NCBI RefSeq assembly: GCF_000196495.1
Contig: NC_011312.1
Span: 3,100,001-3,164,000, forward strand
Origin: Aliivibrio salmonicida LFI1238
GTDB lineage: Bacteria > Pseudomonadota > Gammaproteobacteria > Enterobacterales > Vibrionaceae
Length of the DNA stretch: 64,000 nucleotides
Reading direction: 5' to 3'
The notes under the pieces were generated by a model that had not been told where the DNA came from, made no database searches, and saw only the letters and a program-made list of their open reading frames with translations. Each line of letters begins with the position of its first letter. Position 1 is the stretch's first letter. Positions 1-10,108 of the stretch are shown here, piece after piece. The translations under genes were made by a program, and so were the position numbers.

Positions 1-336
1 ACAAAAATTAATGGTAATGACAATACAACTTATACTGCATTCTATGCCGGTGCATCAGACAATGATACGAACATACGTATGAAAAATGATTCACTAGATA
101 ACACGGTTTATGCCGTTGTTGTTGGTGGTAGCTTTAATGAAGCAGATGTAACAATTGACGCAAGTAATGATAACTACCTTACTGTCTCTCAATGGGGTAG
201 TGATTCTGATGCCACTCTTACTTTGGAAAATGGATCAAATAATAACTGGATGATGATTAATCAAACTAATAATGATTCAGCGACTGTTATGGCTGACAAT
301 AGTAGTAATAACGTTGTTTTAATCACACAGTTATAA
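1..336 (+). CDS. Curlin-like repeat protein, 3' end only
   Basis: The frame is open from base 1 to the TAA at 334-336, so the start lies outside the window and at least 111 residues remain. The protein is rich in Asn, Asp, Ser and Thr, lacks Cys, and shows imperfect units of about 22-26 residues with Gln and Asn at regular spacing (VSQWGSDSDATL, MINQTNNDSATV, then a terminal ITQL). This spacing resembles curlin (CsgA/CsgB) repeats, which form extracellular beta-solenoid amyloid. An AT-rich adhesin of another family would look similar, so the assignment is tentative. It converges on rpoC and shares a terminator with it. Confidence 0.5.
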   Translation, partial: TKINGNDNTTYTAFYAGASDNDTNIRMKNDSLDNTVYAVVVGGSFNEADVTIDASNDNYLTVSQWGSDSDATLTLENGSNNNWMMINQTNNDSATVMADNSSNNVVLITQL

Positions 337-357
337 TCACACATACGTTTAAATATA

Positions 358-390
358 AAAAAAGCCCTGCATTTCTGTAGGGCTTTTTAT
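358..390. terminator. Bidirectional intrinsic terminator between the curlin-like gene and rpoC
   Basis: AAAAAGCCCTGCA (359-371), a TTTC loop and TGTAGGGCTTTTT (376-388) form a 13-bp stem with one wobble pair, flanked by A and T runs. It can end both the plus-strand gene and the rpoBC transcript. Confidence 0.9.
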
Positions 391-410
391 TTAGCGAATA
401 TTAAAACTAA

Positions 411-3400
411 TTACTCTTCAGAAGAGAAACCCGCATTCAATAGTGCCGCTAAGTTATCTGTTGCTTCTTCAGCAGAAGGCGCAACTTTCGCTGCTGCTTT
501 TTGCTTTTGACGTGCTTGGTGGTATGAGAAACCTGTACCCGCTGGAATTAGACGACCAACGATTACGTTTTCTTTCAGACCACGTAGTTCATCACGCTTA
601 CCAGAAACCGCAGCCTCAGTAAGTACGCGCGTCGTTTCTTGGAACGATGCAGCAGAGATGAACGACTCAGTAGCAAGAGACGCTTTAGTAATACCTAGTA
701 AATCACGACCAAAACGAGCTGGTTGCTTTCCTTCAGCTTCAAGCTGACGGTTTGCAATAGTTACGTTTGCAAATTCTAGTTGCTCACCTTCAAGGAAAGT
801 AGAGTCACCAGAATGTGTGATAGTACACTTACGTAGCATTTGACGAACGATAGTCTCAATGTGCTTATCGTTAATCTTAACGCCTTGTAAACGGTAAACT
901 TCTTGAACTTCGTTTGTGATGTATTCAGTAACGGCATGAATACCACGTAAACGTAGAATATCATGTGGTGTTTCTGGACCATCAGAAATAACGTCACCGC
1001 GTTCAACTTTATCACCATCAAAAATGTTAAGTTGACGATGTTTATGAATCATTTCTTCATAAACTTCACCAGTATCATCACGAGTGATCAATAAGCGTAC
1101 TTTACCTTTCGTTTCTTTACCAAAAGCAACGATACCTGCGTGCTCAGCAAGAATTGCTGGCTCTTTAGGTTTACGAGCTTCAAATAAATCCGCAACGCGT
1201 GGAAGACCACCGGTAATATCTTTAGTACCACTTGAAGCTTGAGGAATACGAGCCAGTGTTTCACCGATACCTACATCGCCACCATCAGCCAAGTTAACAA
1301 TTGCTTTACCTGGTAGGAAGTATTGAGCTGGCATTTCAGTGCCAGGGATCATGATGTCACGACCATTCGCATCAACAAGTTTCACTGTTGGACGCATGTC
1401 TTTACCAGCAGAAGCACGCTCAGCCGTATCAAGGATAACAATTGACGATAGACCAGTTAACTCATCAGTTTGAGTTGTAATAGTCACACCATCAATCATA
1501 TCAACGAATTGAACTTGACCTTTTACTTCTGTGATGATTGGCATTGTATGCGGGTCCCAAGCTGCGATCTTATCGCCTTGAGTCACAACATCACCATCTT
1601 TCTTAGAAAGAATAGTACCGTAAGATAGCTTGTAGCTTTCTTTCGTACGACCATGCCCATCAATAACCGTCAGTTGAGATGCACGAGAAGTAATAACTAG
1701 GTTGCCTTCGTTATTCGTTACGTGCTTAGCATTATGAAGTTTAATCGAACCTGTCGTCTTAACTTGAATGCTGTTGTCTGCTGCTGCTGTAGATGCCGCA
1801 CCACCGATATGGAACGTACGCATCGTAAGCTGTGTACCAGGTTCACCAATAGACTGAGCCGCAATAACACCGACTGCCTCACCTTGGTTTACCATGTGTC
1901 CACGAGCAAGGTCACGGCCATAACAGTTTGCACAACAACCGAAGTCAGCTTCACAACTTACAACTGAACGTACTTTGATTTGGTCAACTGAGTTTTCTTC
2001 AACGATTTGACACTGCTTCTCATCAAGAAGCGTGTTACGTGGAAGAAGGATCTCATCAGTACCTGGTTTCAATACATCTTCAGCAACGACACGACCTAGA
2101 ACACGTTCATGTAGAGGTTCTTTAACATCACCACCTTCAATTAGAGGCATCATGGTAACACCTTCAAGTGTTCCACAGTCATCTAAATGAACGACTACAT
2201 CTTGAGCAACGTCTACTAAACGACGAGTCAGGTAACCTGAGTTCGCTGTTTTAAGTGCAGTATCGGCAAGACCTTTACGCGCACCATGCGTTGAGATGAA
2301 ATATTGGTTTACGTTTAGACCTTCACGGAAGTTCGCCGTGATCGGTGTTTCGATGATTGAACCATCTGGTTTCGCCATCAGACCACGCATACCTGCAAGC
2401 TGACGAATCTGAGCTGCAGAACCACGAGCACCTGAATCGGCCATCATGTAAACGCTGTTAAACGATTCTTGTTGCTCTTCTTCACCATCGCGGTTAAGCA
2501 CAGTTTCTGAAGACAAGTTATCCATCATCTCTTTAGCAACTTGTTCATTCGTTGCTGCCCAGATATCGATAACTTTGTTGTAACGTTCGCCAGCAGTTAC
2601 AAGACCAGATTGATATTGTTCTTGAATTTGCTTAACTTCTTCTTCTGCTTCAGCAACTTTCGTATACTTAGCATCAGGGATAACCATGTCATCGATACCA
2701 ACAGACGCACCAGACAATGCCGCGTATGCGAAACCGGTGTACATGATTTGGTCTGCAAAGATTACTGTATCTTTAGAACCAAGAGTACGATATGCCTCGT
2801 TTAATAGGTTAGAGATTTGCTTCTTACCTAACTTCTGGTTAATGATGCTGTAAGGAAGACCTTCAGGAACGATCTGCCATAGCATTGCACGACCAACAGT
2901 CGTATCAACCAGTTTAGTTTCACGAGTTTCAATACCGTTCTCATCACGAAGAACTTCTGTGATACGAACTTTAACGCGAGCATGTAGCTCAGCATTACCT
3001 GTACGGTATGCTTTTTCAGCTTCAGCAAAACCTTCTAGGTACATGCCTTCGCCTTTCGCGTTAATTCTGTCACGCGTCATGTAGTACAGACCTAATACAA
3101 CATCCTGAGAAGGAACGATGATTGGATCACCTGATGCTGGCGACAGAATATTATTCGTCGACATCATTAGGGTACGAGCTTCTAGCTGAGCTTCCAGAGT
3201 TAGTGGTACGTGTACCGCCATCTGGTCACCATCGAAATCGGCATTATATGCCGCACACACTAATGGGTGCAGCTGAATCGCTTTACCTTCGATTAGTACT
3301 GGTTCAAACGCTTGAATACCAAGACGGTGAAGTGTTGGTGCACGGTTAAGCAGTACTGGGTGTTCACGAATAACGTCATCTAGGATATCCCAAACGATCG

Positions 3401-4616
3401 CTTCTTCACGCTCTACCATTTTCTTAGCAGCTTTGATTGTCGTAGCAAAACCACGACCTTCTAATTTGCTATAAATAAATGGTTTAAATAATTCAAGTGC
3501 CATCTTCTTAGGAAGACCACACTGATGTAGACGAAGGTATGGACCTACTGTAATAACAGAACGACCAGAGTAGTCTACACGTTTACCAAGCAAGTTCTGA
3601 CGGAAACGACCTTGTTTACCCTTGATCATATCAGCAAGAGATTTCAAAGGACGCTTGTTAGAACCTGTAATCGCACGACCACGACGACCGTTATCAAGCA
3701 GCGCATCAACAGACTCTTGCAGCATACGTTTTTCATTACGTACGATGATGTCTGGTGCAGCTAAGTCTAAAAGACGCTTCAAACGGTTGTTACGGTTAAT
3801 CACACGACGGTATAAATCATTTAGATCAGACGTAGCAAAACGACCGCCATCTAGTGGAACTAGAGGACGAAGATCTGGCGGAAGAACAGGTAGAACAGTT
3901 AAGATCATCCATTCTGGGTTGTTACCAGATTGAACAAATGCTTCTACAAGTTTTAAACGCTTAGTCAGCTTCTTACGTTTTGTTTCTGAGTTAGTTGTTT
4001 CTAACTCTTCACGCATGTTCTCGATTTCAGCTTGCATGTCCATAGAACCAAGCAAGTCTTTAATCGCTTCCGCACCCATCTTAGCTGTGAATTCGTCACC
4101 GAACTCTTCAAGCTTATCAAGATATTCTTCTTCTGAAAGAAGTTGGCTGCGCTCTAAGTCAGTCATACCTGGCTCTGTAACCACATATGATTCAAAATAA
4201 AGTACACGTTCGATATCACGCAGAGGGATGTCCATTAACAAACCAATACGAGACGGAAGTGACTTAAGGAACCAGATGTGTGCAACAGGAGACGCAAGTT
4301 CAATATGACCCATACGGTCACGACGAACTTTAGTTTGCGTTACTTCTACGCCACATTTTTCACAGATAACACCACGGTGCTTCAGGCGCTTATATTTACC
4401 ACATAAGCACTCGTAGTCTTTCACTGGGCCAAAGATACGTGCACAGAAAAGACCGTCACGTTCTGGCTTAAAGGTACGATAGTTGATTGTTTCTGGCTTT
4501 TTAACTTCACCAAAAGACCATGAACGAATTTGGTCAGGTGAAGCAAGACCGATTTTGATTGCATCAAATTCTTCGGTCTTATGTTGTGCTTTCAGAAACT
4601 TTAATAAGTCTTTCAC
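411..4616 (-). CDS. rpoC: DNA-directed RNA polymerase subunit beta'
   Basis: This is the largest catalytic subunit of RNA polymerase, 1401 residues, close to the E. coli length of 1407. The N-terminal zinc-binding cysteines (C70, C72, C85, C88, in CLCGKYKRLKHRGVICEKC) and the active-site magnesium motif NADFDGDQM near residue 458 are intact. The second zinc site (VSCEADFGCCANC) lies in the C-terminal half. The start is GTG, as in E. coli rpoC, preceded by GGAG at a spacing of six. An out-of-frame ATG-TGA overlaps this start. The gene follows rpoB by 71 bp, and a terminator-like hairpin lies between them. Confidence 0.99.
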   Translation of the reverse strand: MKDLLKFLKAQHKTEEFDAIKIGLASPDQIRSWSFGEVKKPETINYRTFKPERDGLFCARIFGPVKDYECLCGKYKRLKHRGVICEKCGVEVTQTKVRRDRMGHIELASPVAHIWFLKSLPSRIGLLMDIPLRDIERVLYFESYVVTEPGMTDLERSQLLSEEEYLDKLEEFGDEFTAKMGAEAIKDLLGSMDMQAEIENMREELETTNSETKRKKLTKRLKLVEAFVQSGNNPEWMILTVLPVLPPDLRPLVPLDGGRFATSDLNDLYRRVINRNNRLKRLLDLAAPDIIVRNEKRMLQESVDALLDNGRRGRAITGSNKRPLKSLADMIKGKQGRFRQNLLGKRVDYSGRSVITVGPYLRLHQCGLPKKMALELFKPFIYSKLEGRGFATTIKAAKKMVEREEAIVWDILDDVIREHPVLLNRAPTLHRLGIQAFEPVLIEGKAIQLHPLVCAAYNADFDGDQMAVHVPLTLEAQLEARTLMMSTNNILSPASGDPIIVPSQDVVLGLYYMTRDRINAKGEGMYLEGFAEAEKAYRTGNAELHARVKVRITEVLRDENGIETRETKLVDTTVGRAMLWQIVPEGLPYSIINQKLGKKQISNLLNEAYRTLGSKDTVIFADQIMYTGFAYAALSGASVGIDDMVIPDAKYTKVAEAEEEVKQIQEQYQSGLVTAGERYNKVIDIWAATNEQVAKEMMDNLSSETVLNRDGEEEQQESFNSVYMMADSGARGSAAQIRQLAGMRGLMAKPDGSIIETPITANFREGLNVNQYFISTHGARKGLADTALKTANSGYLTRRLVDVAQDVVVHLDDCGTLEGVTMMPLIEGGDVKEPLHERVLGRVVAEDVLKPGTDEILLPRNTLLDEKQCQIVEENSVDQIKVRSVVSCEADFGCCANCYGRDLARGHMVNQGEAVGVIAAQSIGEPGTQLTMRTFHIGGAASTAAADNSIQVKTTGSIKLHNAKHVTNNEGNLVITSRASQLTVIDGHGRTKESYKLSYGTILSKKDGDVVTQGDKIAAWDPHTMPIITEVKGQVQFVDMIDGVTITTQTDELTGLSSIVILDTAERASAGKDMRPTVKLVDANGRDIMIPGTEMPAQYFLPGKAIVNLADGGDVGIGETLARIPQASSGTKDITGGLPRVADLFEARKPKEPAILAEHAGIVAFGKETKGKVRLLITRDDTGEVYEEMIHKHRQLNIFDGDKVERGDVISDGPETPHDILRLRGIHAVTEYITNEVQEVYRLQGVKINDKHIETIVRQMLRKCTITHSGDSTFLEGEQLEFANVTIANRQLEAEGKQPARFGRDLLGITKASLATESFISAASFQETTRVLTEAAVSGKRDELRGLKENVIVGRLIPAGTGFSYHQARQKQKAAAKVAPSAEEATDNLAALLNAGFSSEE

Positions 4617-4621
4617 ATTCG

Positions 4622-4660
4622 GCTCCTGTAAGGAGAAAAAAGGCGCTCGGCGAGCGCCTT
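4622..4660 (-). terminator. Terminator-like hairpin between rpoB and rpoC, next to an SD-pairing hairpin
   Basis: On the minus strand AAGGCGCTCG and CGAGCGCCTT (4660-4651 and 4649-4640) form a perfect 10-bp, GC-rich stem directly followed by TTTTTT (41-36). It lies 27 nt after the rpoB stop. Just downstream, CTCCT-TAC-AGGAG (around 4623-4635) forms a second small hairpin that contains the rpoC Shine-Dalgarno sequence. The structure looks like an intrinsic attenuator of rpoC. Read-through must be frequent because rpoC has no other obvious promoter. Confidence 0.7.
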
Positions 4661-4687
4661 ATATTCTACCGGACAATCTCAATGAGA

Positions 4688-7600
4688 TTATTCTTCGTCT
4701 TCTAACTCGATGTTGATACCAAGTGAGCGGATCTCTTTCAACAATACGTTGAATGATTCTGGCATACCTGGTTCCATACGATGATCGCCATCTACGATGT
4801 TTTTATACATCTTAGTACGACCGTTCACGTCATCCGACTTAACTGTTAGCATTTCTTGTAGAGTATATGCAGCACCATATGCTTCAAGTGCCCATACTTC
4901 CATCTCACCGAAACGCTGACCACCGAACTGAGCTTTACCACCAAGTGGCTGCTGAGTTACAAGGCTGTAAGAGCCGGTAGAACGTGCGTGCATCTTGTCA
5001 TCGACTAAGTGGTTTAGTTTTAGCATATACATGTAACCAACAGTTACAGGACGCTCAAACGCATCACCAGTACGACCATCAAACAATTTCAACTGACCAG
5101 ATTCTGGCAGATCAACAAGTTTTAATAGTTCTTTAATTGATGATTCTGGAGCACCATCAAAGATTGGTGTTGCGATTGGTAAACCACCGCGTAAGTTCTT
5201 AACTAATGTACGAACTTCGTCATCAGACAGTGCAGCGATGTCTACTTCTTGGCGAGTTTCACCAAGATCGTATACTTTTTGTAAGAAGTTACGGAACTTA
5301 TGCAGTTCTTGTTGCTCTTTAAGCATTTGGTTAAGTTTATCACCAACACCTTTCGCAGCAAGACCCATATGAACTTCAAGAATTTGACCGATGTTCATAC
5401 GAGAAGGTACACCCAGTGGGTTCAGAACGATATCTACTGGCTGACCTTTTTCATCATAAGGCATGTCTTCAACAGGGTTAATCTTAGAGATTACACCCTT
5501 GTTACCATGACGACCCGCCATCTTATCACCAGGCTGAATACGACGTTTTACCGCTAGGTAAACTTTAACGATTTTCAGTACGCCTGGTGCAAGATCATCA
5601 CCTTGAGTGATCTTACGACGTTTAGTTTCGAATTTCTTATCGAACTCAGCTTTAAGTTCATCATATTGCTCAGCAAGCTGCTCAAGTTGATTTTGTTGTG
5701 ATTCATCATCAAGCGTGATTTCTAACCACTGCTTACGATCCATCGCATCAAGTTTAACTTCAGAAGTACCTGCAAGCGTTAGAAGTGTGCGAACACGTGC
5801 TAATAAGCCACCTTCAAGAATCTGGAATTCTTCAGTGATGTCTTTCTTAGCTTCTTTAAGCTGCATTTGTTCGATTTCTAGAGCACGTTTATCTTTTTCA
5901 ACACCATCACGCGTAAATACTTGTACGTCAATGATAGTACCTGAAACAGAGTTTGGTACACGTAGAGAAGAATCTTTAACATCTGATGCTTTTTCACCAA
6001 AGATAGCTCGTAGTAGCTTCTCTTCTGGAGTCAGTTGAGTTTCACCTTTAGGTGTTACTTTACCAACTAAGATGTCTCCACCCTTAACTTCAGCACCGAT
6101 ATAAACAATACCTGATTCATCAAGTTTAGACAGAGCAGCTTCGCCTACGTTAGGGATATCTGCAGTGATCTCTTCAGAGCCAAGTTTAGTATCACGAGCC
6201 ACACAAGATAGTTCTTGAATGTGAATCGTCGTGAAACGGTCTTCCTGAACTACACGCTCAGATACAAGGATTGAATCCTCGAAGTTATAACCATTCCAAG
6301 GCATAAATGCGATACGCATGTTCTGACCAAGTGCAAGCTCACCAAGATCCGTTGACGGACCATCAGCAAGAACATCACCACGAGTAACAGGTTCACCAGG
6401 AAGCACTGTTGGACGTTGGTTGATACACGTATTTTGGTTAGAACGAGTGTATTTAGTTAAGTTGTAGATATCGATACCAGCTTCGCCAGGTACCAATTCT
6501 TCTTCGTTCACTTTGATAACGATACGAGAAGCATCTACTGACTGAACCATACCGCCACGTTTAGCAACAGCGGTTACACCTGAATCGATTGCTACACAAC
6601 GCTCAATACCAGTACCAACTAAAGGCTTATCAGCTCTTAATGTAGGTACAGCTTGACGCTGCATGTTCGCACCCATTAGGGCACGGTTCGCATCATCGTG
6701 TTCTAGGAACGGGATAAGCGATGCAGCTACAGATACAACTTGGTTTGTCGCGACATCCATATATTGGATGTGTTCACGTGGATGTAGGCCTGATTCACCT
6801 TTCTGACGAGCGATGATTAATTCATCAGCGAAAGTACCTTCTTCTGTTAACACGGCATTCGCCTGTGCAATAACAAATGTACCTTCTTCAATCGCAGATA
6901 GGTAATCTACATCTTCAGTCACGATATTATCAACAACACGACGATATGGAGTCTCTAGGAAACCATATTCATTACATCGAGCATACGCTGATAATGAGTT
7001 AATTAGACCGATGTTTGGTCCTTCAGGAGTTTCGATTGGACATAGGCGACCGTAGTGAGTCGCGTGTACATCACGAACTTCGAAACCAGCACGCTCACGA
7101 GTTAGACCGCCAGGCCCTAAAGCAGAAATACGACGTTTGTGCGTAACTTCTGACAATGGGTTATTCTGATCCATAAACTGAGACAGCTGTGAAGAGCCAA
7201 AGAATTCTTTAACTGCAGCTGAAATCGGCTTAGCGTTGATAAGATCTTGAGGCATAATTGCATCAAGATCACCAAGACTTAGACGTTCACGAACAGCACG
7301 TTCTACACGAACTAAACCAACACGGAATTGGTTTTCTGCCATTTCGCCAACAGAACGAATACGACGGTTACCAAGGTGATCGATATCATCAACCTCGCCT
7401 TTACCGTTACGAATATCGATCAGTTTACGCATAACTTCGATGATGTCTGTTTCATCAAGGATGCCTGCGCCTTCACCATTATCACGACCAATTGAGCTAT
7501 TGAACTTCATACGACCAACAGTCGATAAGTCATAACGATCTTCAGAGAAGAATAGGCTTTCAAATAATGATTCAGCAGCTTCTTTTGTTGGTGGCTCGCC

Positions 7601-8716
7601 TGGGCGCATCATACGATAAACTTCAACAAGTGCCGATAAACGGTCAACAGTTGAATCTGCACGTAATGTGTCAGAGATGTATGCACCATGATCAAGGTCA
7701 TTCGTAAATAACACTTCAATCTTTTTGTGGCCAGCTTGAGATAAATTAGCAAGATCTTCTAAGCTAAACTCTTGGTTAGCCGCGATAATGATCTCACCAG
7801 TGTCTTCATTCACATAATCGTGAGAAGCCACTTTACCTACGATATAATCTACTGGTACTTCGATATTATTTACTTCGTCTTTCGTCAATTGACGAATATG
7901 ACGCGCAGTAATACGACGACCGGCTTCAACATAAACTTTGCCGTTCGATTCAATATCAAATGTTGCAGTCTCACCACGTAAACGTTCAGGAAGTAATTCC
8001 ATCATTAACGTTTGGTCTTTCACTTCAAATACAACTTTATCGAAGAATAGATCTAAGATTTCTTCTGTTGTTTTACGAAGTGCACGTAAGATGATCGTTG
8101 CTGGTAATTTACGACGACGGTCGATACGTACGAATAAGTTATCCTTAGGATCAAATTCGAAATCTAACCATGAACCACGGTAAGGAATTACACGCGCGTT
8201 ATAAAGAACTTTACCAGATGAATGGGTTTTACCCTTATCGCTGTCGAAGAAGACACCTGGGCTGCGGTGCAGCTGGGATACGATAACCCTTTCAGTACCA
8301 TTGATTACAAAAGTACCGTTGTCAGTCATAAGCGGAATTTCGCCCATGTAGACTTCTTGTTCTTTAATGTCTTTTACCGTGCCTGCAGGTGCATCTTTAT
8401 CGTACACAACTAAACGTAATTTAACGCGTAAAGGTGCAGAATAGGTAACACCGCGGATTTGACATTCTTTAACATCAAATTCTGGCTCACGGAGATTATA
8501 GCTAACGTATTCTAGCTTAGAGTTGCCATTGTAGCTCTGAATTGGAAAAACAGAACGGAAAGCAGCCTCAAGACCGTATTGCCCTTCAGGATCTTGCTCG
8601 ATAAATTTAGTAAAAGAATCAAGCTGGATCGATAGTAAGTATGGTATGTCCAACACTTGTGGACGCTTACCAAAATCCTTACGGATGCGCTTTTTCTCTG
8701 TATAAGAGTAAACCAT
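4688..8716 (-). CDS. rpoB: DNA-directed RNA polymerase subunit beta
   Basis: Beta subunit of RNA polymerase, which forms the catalytic pincer with RpoC. I set the start at the ATG at 8716-8714 ([19 protein letters not shown]), giving 1342 residues, the same length as E. coli RpoB, with GAGGAA just upstream. A longer frame to 8788 exists but adds 24 non-conserved residues. The rifampicin-binding cluster around residues 507-535 ([16 protein letters not shown], then [13 protein letters not shown]) is wild type. The active-site loop [12 protein letters not shown] is present. It lies between the rplL-rpoB attenuator and rpoC. Confidence 0.99.
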
Positions 8717-8786
8717 GGGGTTCCTCAGCTCGCTGATAAGTGACCCGAACCGTCCGCCTTCGAAAGGTTTGGACAGCACTAATAGC

Positions 8787-8857
8787 ACTGTTTAATGTAG
8801 GACATAATCTCTGATTGAGACTATGTTTTTTGCTCGAATATAGGGACTTTAAACAGT
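8787..8857 (-). ncRNA. Putative RNase III processing stem in the rplL-rpoB spacer
   Basis: ACTGTTTAA (8787-8795) pairs with TTAAACAGT (8849-8857), and inside it CATAATCTC pairs with GAGACTATG with one wobble. A long imperfect stem at this place matches the RNase III cleavage site known between rplL and rpoB in E. coli. The role is inferred from position and shape. Confidence 0.65.
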
Positions 8858-8884
8858 GTGAAATTACCCTATACCCTACAGCGC

Positions 8885-8915
8885 AAAAAGGCCAGTGGTT
8901 AATAAACCACCAGCC
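8885..8915 (-). terminator. rplL-rpoB attenuator
   Basis: On the minus strand GGCTGGTGGTT, a TATT loop and AACCACTGGCC form an 11-bp stem followed by TTTTTGCGC. The leaky terminator between rplL and rpoB is a known feature of this operon in enterobacteria, keeping RNA polymerase subunits below ribosomal protein levels. This hairpin is in the right place. Confidence 0.85.
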
Positions 8916-8947
8916 ATTAGCCGCTAGGCTATGAAACTAAGTAATAA

Positions 8948-9313
8948 TTACTTGATTTCAACAGTTGCACCAGCTTCTTCAAGCTGTGCTTTAAGGCCTT
9001 CAGCTTCAGCTTTGTCAACGCCTTCTTTAAGTGCAGCAGGAGCAGAATCAACTAGACCCTTCGCTTCTTTCAGGCCAAGACCTGTAGCGCCACGTACTGC
9101 TTTGATTACAGAAACTTTGTTTCCGCCAATGGCAGTTAGGATAACATCAAATTCAGTTTGCTCTTCAGCAGCTTCAGCAGCAGCGCCACCAGCAACTACT
9201 GCAGCAGCAGCAGTAACACCGAATTTTTCTTCCATAGCTTCGATAAGCTCAACAACTTGCATTACAGACATTTCTGCAACTGCGTCTAGGATTTGCTCGT
9301 TAGTAATAGACAT
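8948..9313 (-). CDS. rplL: 50S ribosomal protein L7/L12
   Basis: Stalk protein of the 50S subunit that recruits translation GTPases, 121 residues as usual. The N-terminal dimerisation helices (MSITNEQILDAVAEMSVMQV) are followed by an Ala/Gly-rich hinge (AAAAVVAGGAAAEAAEE) and the C-terminal factor-binding domain (VIKAVRGATGLGLKEAK). It is co-transcribed with rplJ, 55 bp downstream, and four L7/L12 copies bind one L10. Confidence 0.98.
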   Translation of the reverse strand: MSITNEQILDAVAEMSVMQVVELIEAMEEKFGVTAAAAVVAGGAAAEAAEEQTEFDVILTAIGGNKVSVIKAVRGATGLGLKEAKGLVDSAPAALKEGVDKAEAEGLKAQLEEAGATVEIK

Positions 9314-9368
9314 AACAATTCTCTTTTAAGTCAACAATAATTTATTTTGTAATCAAATAAAGCAGGGC

Positions 9369-9863
9369 TTATGCCTCAGCTTCTTCTTTTTGATCACGAA
9401 CAGCAGCGATAGTACGTACCAATTTACCAGCAGAAGCTTCTTTCATGCACATCATTAAGCGTGCAATTGCTTCGTCGTAAGTTGGTAGTGTCGCTAGTAC
9501 ATCAGCATCAGTAACTGCGCCTTCAAATGCAGCAGCTTTAATCTCGAAGTTTTTATTCTCTTTAGCAAAGTCTTTAAAAAGACGTGCTGCGGCACCTGGG
9601 TGCTCGTTAGAGAATGCAAGTAGAGATGGGCCAGTAAATGTGTCTTGTAGACACTCATACTGAGTACCTTCTACTGCACGACGTGCTAGTGTGTTACGAA
9701 CAACTCTCATGTAAACACCCGCTTCACGCGCTTGTTTACGTAGAGAAGTCATTGCGCCAACAGTAACGCCACGAGAGTCAGCTACAACTGCAGAAAGTGC
9801 ACCACTGGCTGCTTCGTTGACTTCAGCAACAATTGCTTTTTTGTCTTGAAGATTTAAAGCCAT
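9369..9863 (-). CDS. rplJ: 50S ribosomal protein L10
   Basis: Base of the ribosomal stalk, 164 residues. It binds 23S rRNA through its N-terminal domain (RGVTVGAMTSLRKQAREAGV, residues 31-50) and L7/L12 through its C-terminal helix. It is the first gene of the rplJL-rpoBC unit. In E. coli the L10-L7/L12 complex represses its own translation through the leader, and the conserved leader element is present here upstream. Confidence 0.98.
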   Translation of the reverse strand: MALNLQDKKAIVAEVNEAASGALSAVVADSRGVTVGAMTSLRKQAREAGVYMRVVRNTLARRAVEGTQYECLQDTFTGPSLLAFSNEHPGAAARLFKDFAKENKNFEIKAAAFEGAVTDADVLATLPTYDEAIARLMMCMKEASAGKLVRTIAAVRDQKEEAEA

Positions 9864-9879
9864 TTGGATTAACCTCTGG

Positions 9880-10040
9880 TTGTGATTACACCACTCACTA
9901 CAAAAACTGTAGGAGAGTAATTACGATGCATTCACAGAAAACTAATTTCGAAAAATTAGCCTTTAGTTCGGCACCGTCTACGCAGGTTTTATTAAGCCCT
10001 TTCGAGCGCCTACGGTCTTGGACGGAGACTATTTAATCAA
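9880..10040 (-). promoter_or_regulatory. L10 leader (autoregulatory mRNA element)
   Basis: The transcript upstream of rplJ has a leader of about 200 nt. It contains the element CCTGCGTAGACGGTG (plus-strand complement at 9972-9986), which I recognise from the enterobacterial rplJ leader bound by L10-L7/L12. Exact limits of the structure cannot be fixed by eye. Confidence 0.75.
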
Positions 10041-10079
10041 AAATCAAACAGCCCCAACCATAAATTTGATAGGCGCAAA

Positions 10080-10107
10080 ATTATACACAAATTTTGCGGC
10101 TTTGCAA
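10080..10107 (-). promoter_or_regulatory. rplJ promoter (PL10)
   Basis: Minus strand: -35 TTGCAA (10107-10102), 16-bp spacer and -10 TATAAT (10085-10080). It begins just after the rplA stop, matching the position of the L10 promoter in E. coli. The -10 region also spells TTATACACA on the plus strand, probably by chance. Confidence 0.8.
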
Positions 10108-10108
10108 A

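Noticed and set aside
8717..8788. N-terminal extension of rpoB by 24 residues
   Set aside because: The extension is not conserved, and ATG 8716 with GAGGAA upstream matches the universal RpoB N-terminus.
8931..9329. Plus-strand ORF of 132 codons, Ser/Ala-rich
   Set aside because: It is an exact antisense shadow of rplL, whose Ala-rich codons leave the opposite frame open.
10081..10089. TTATACACA, an exact DnaA-box sequence
   Set aside because: It coincides with the -10 of the rplJ promoter read in reverse and is isolated, so it is probably chance.
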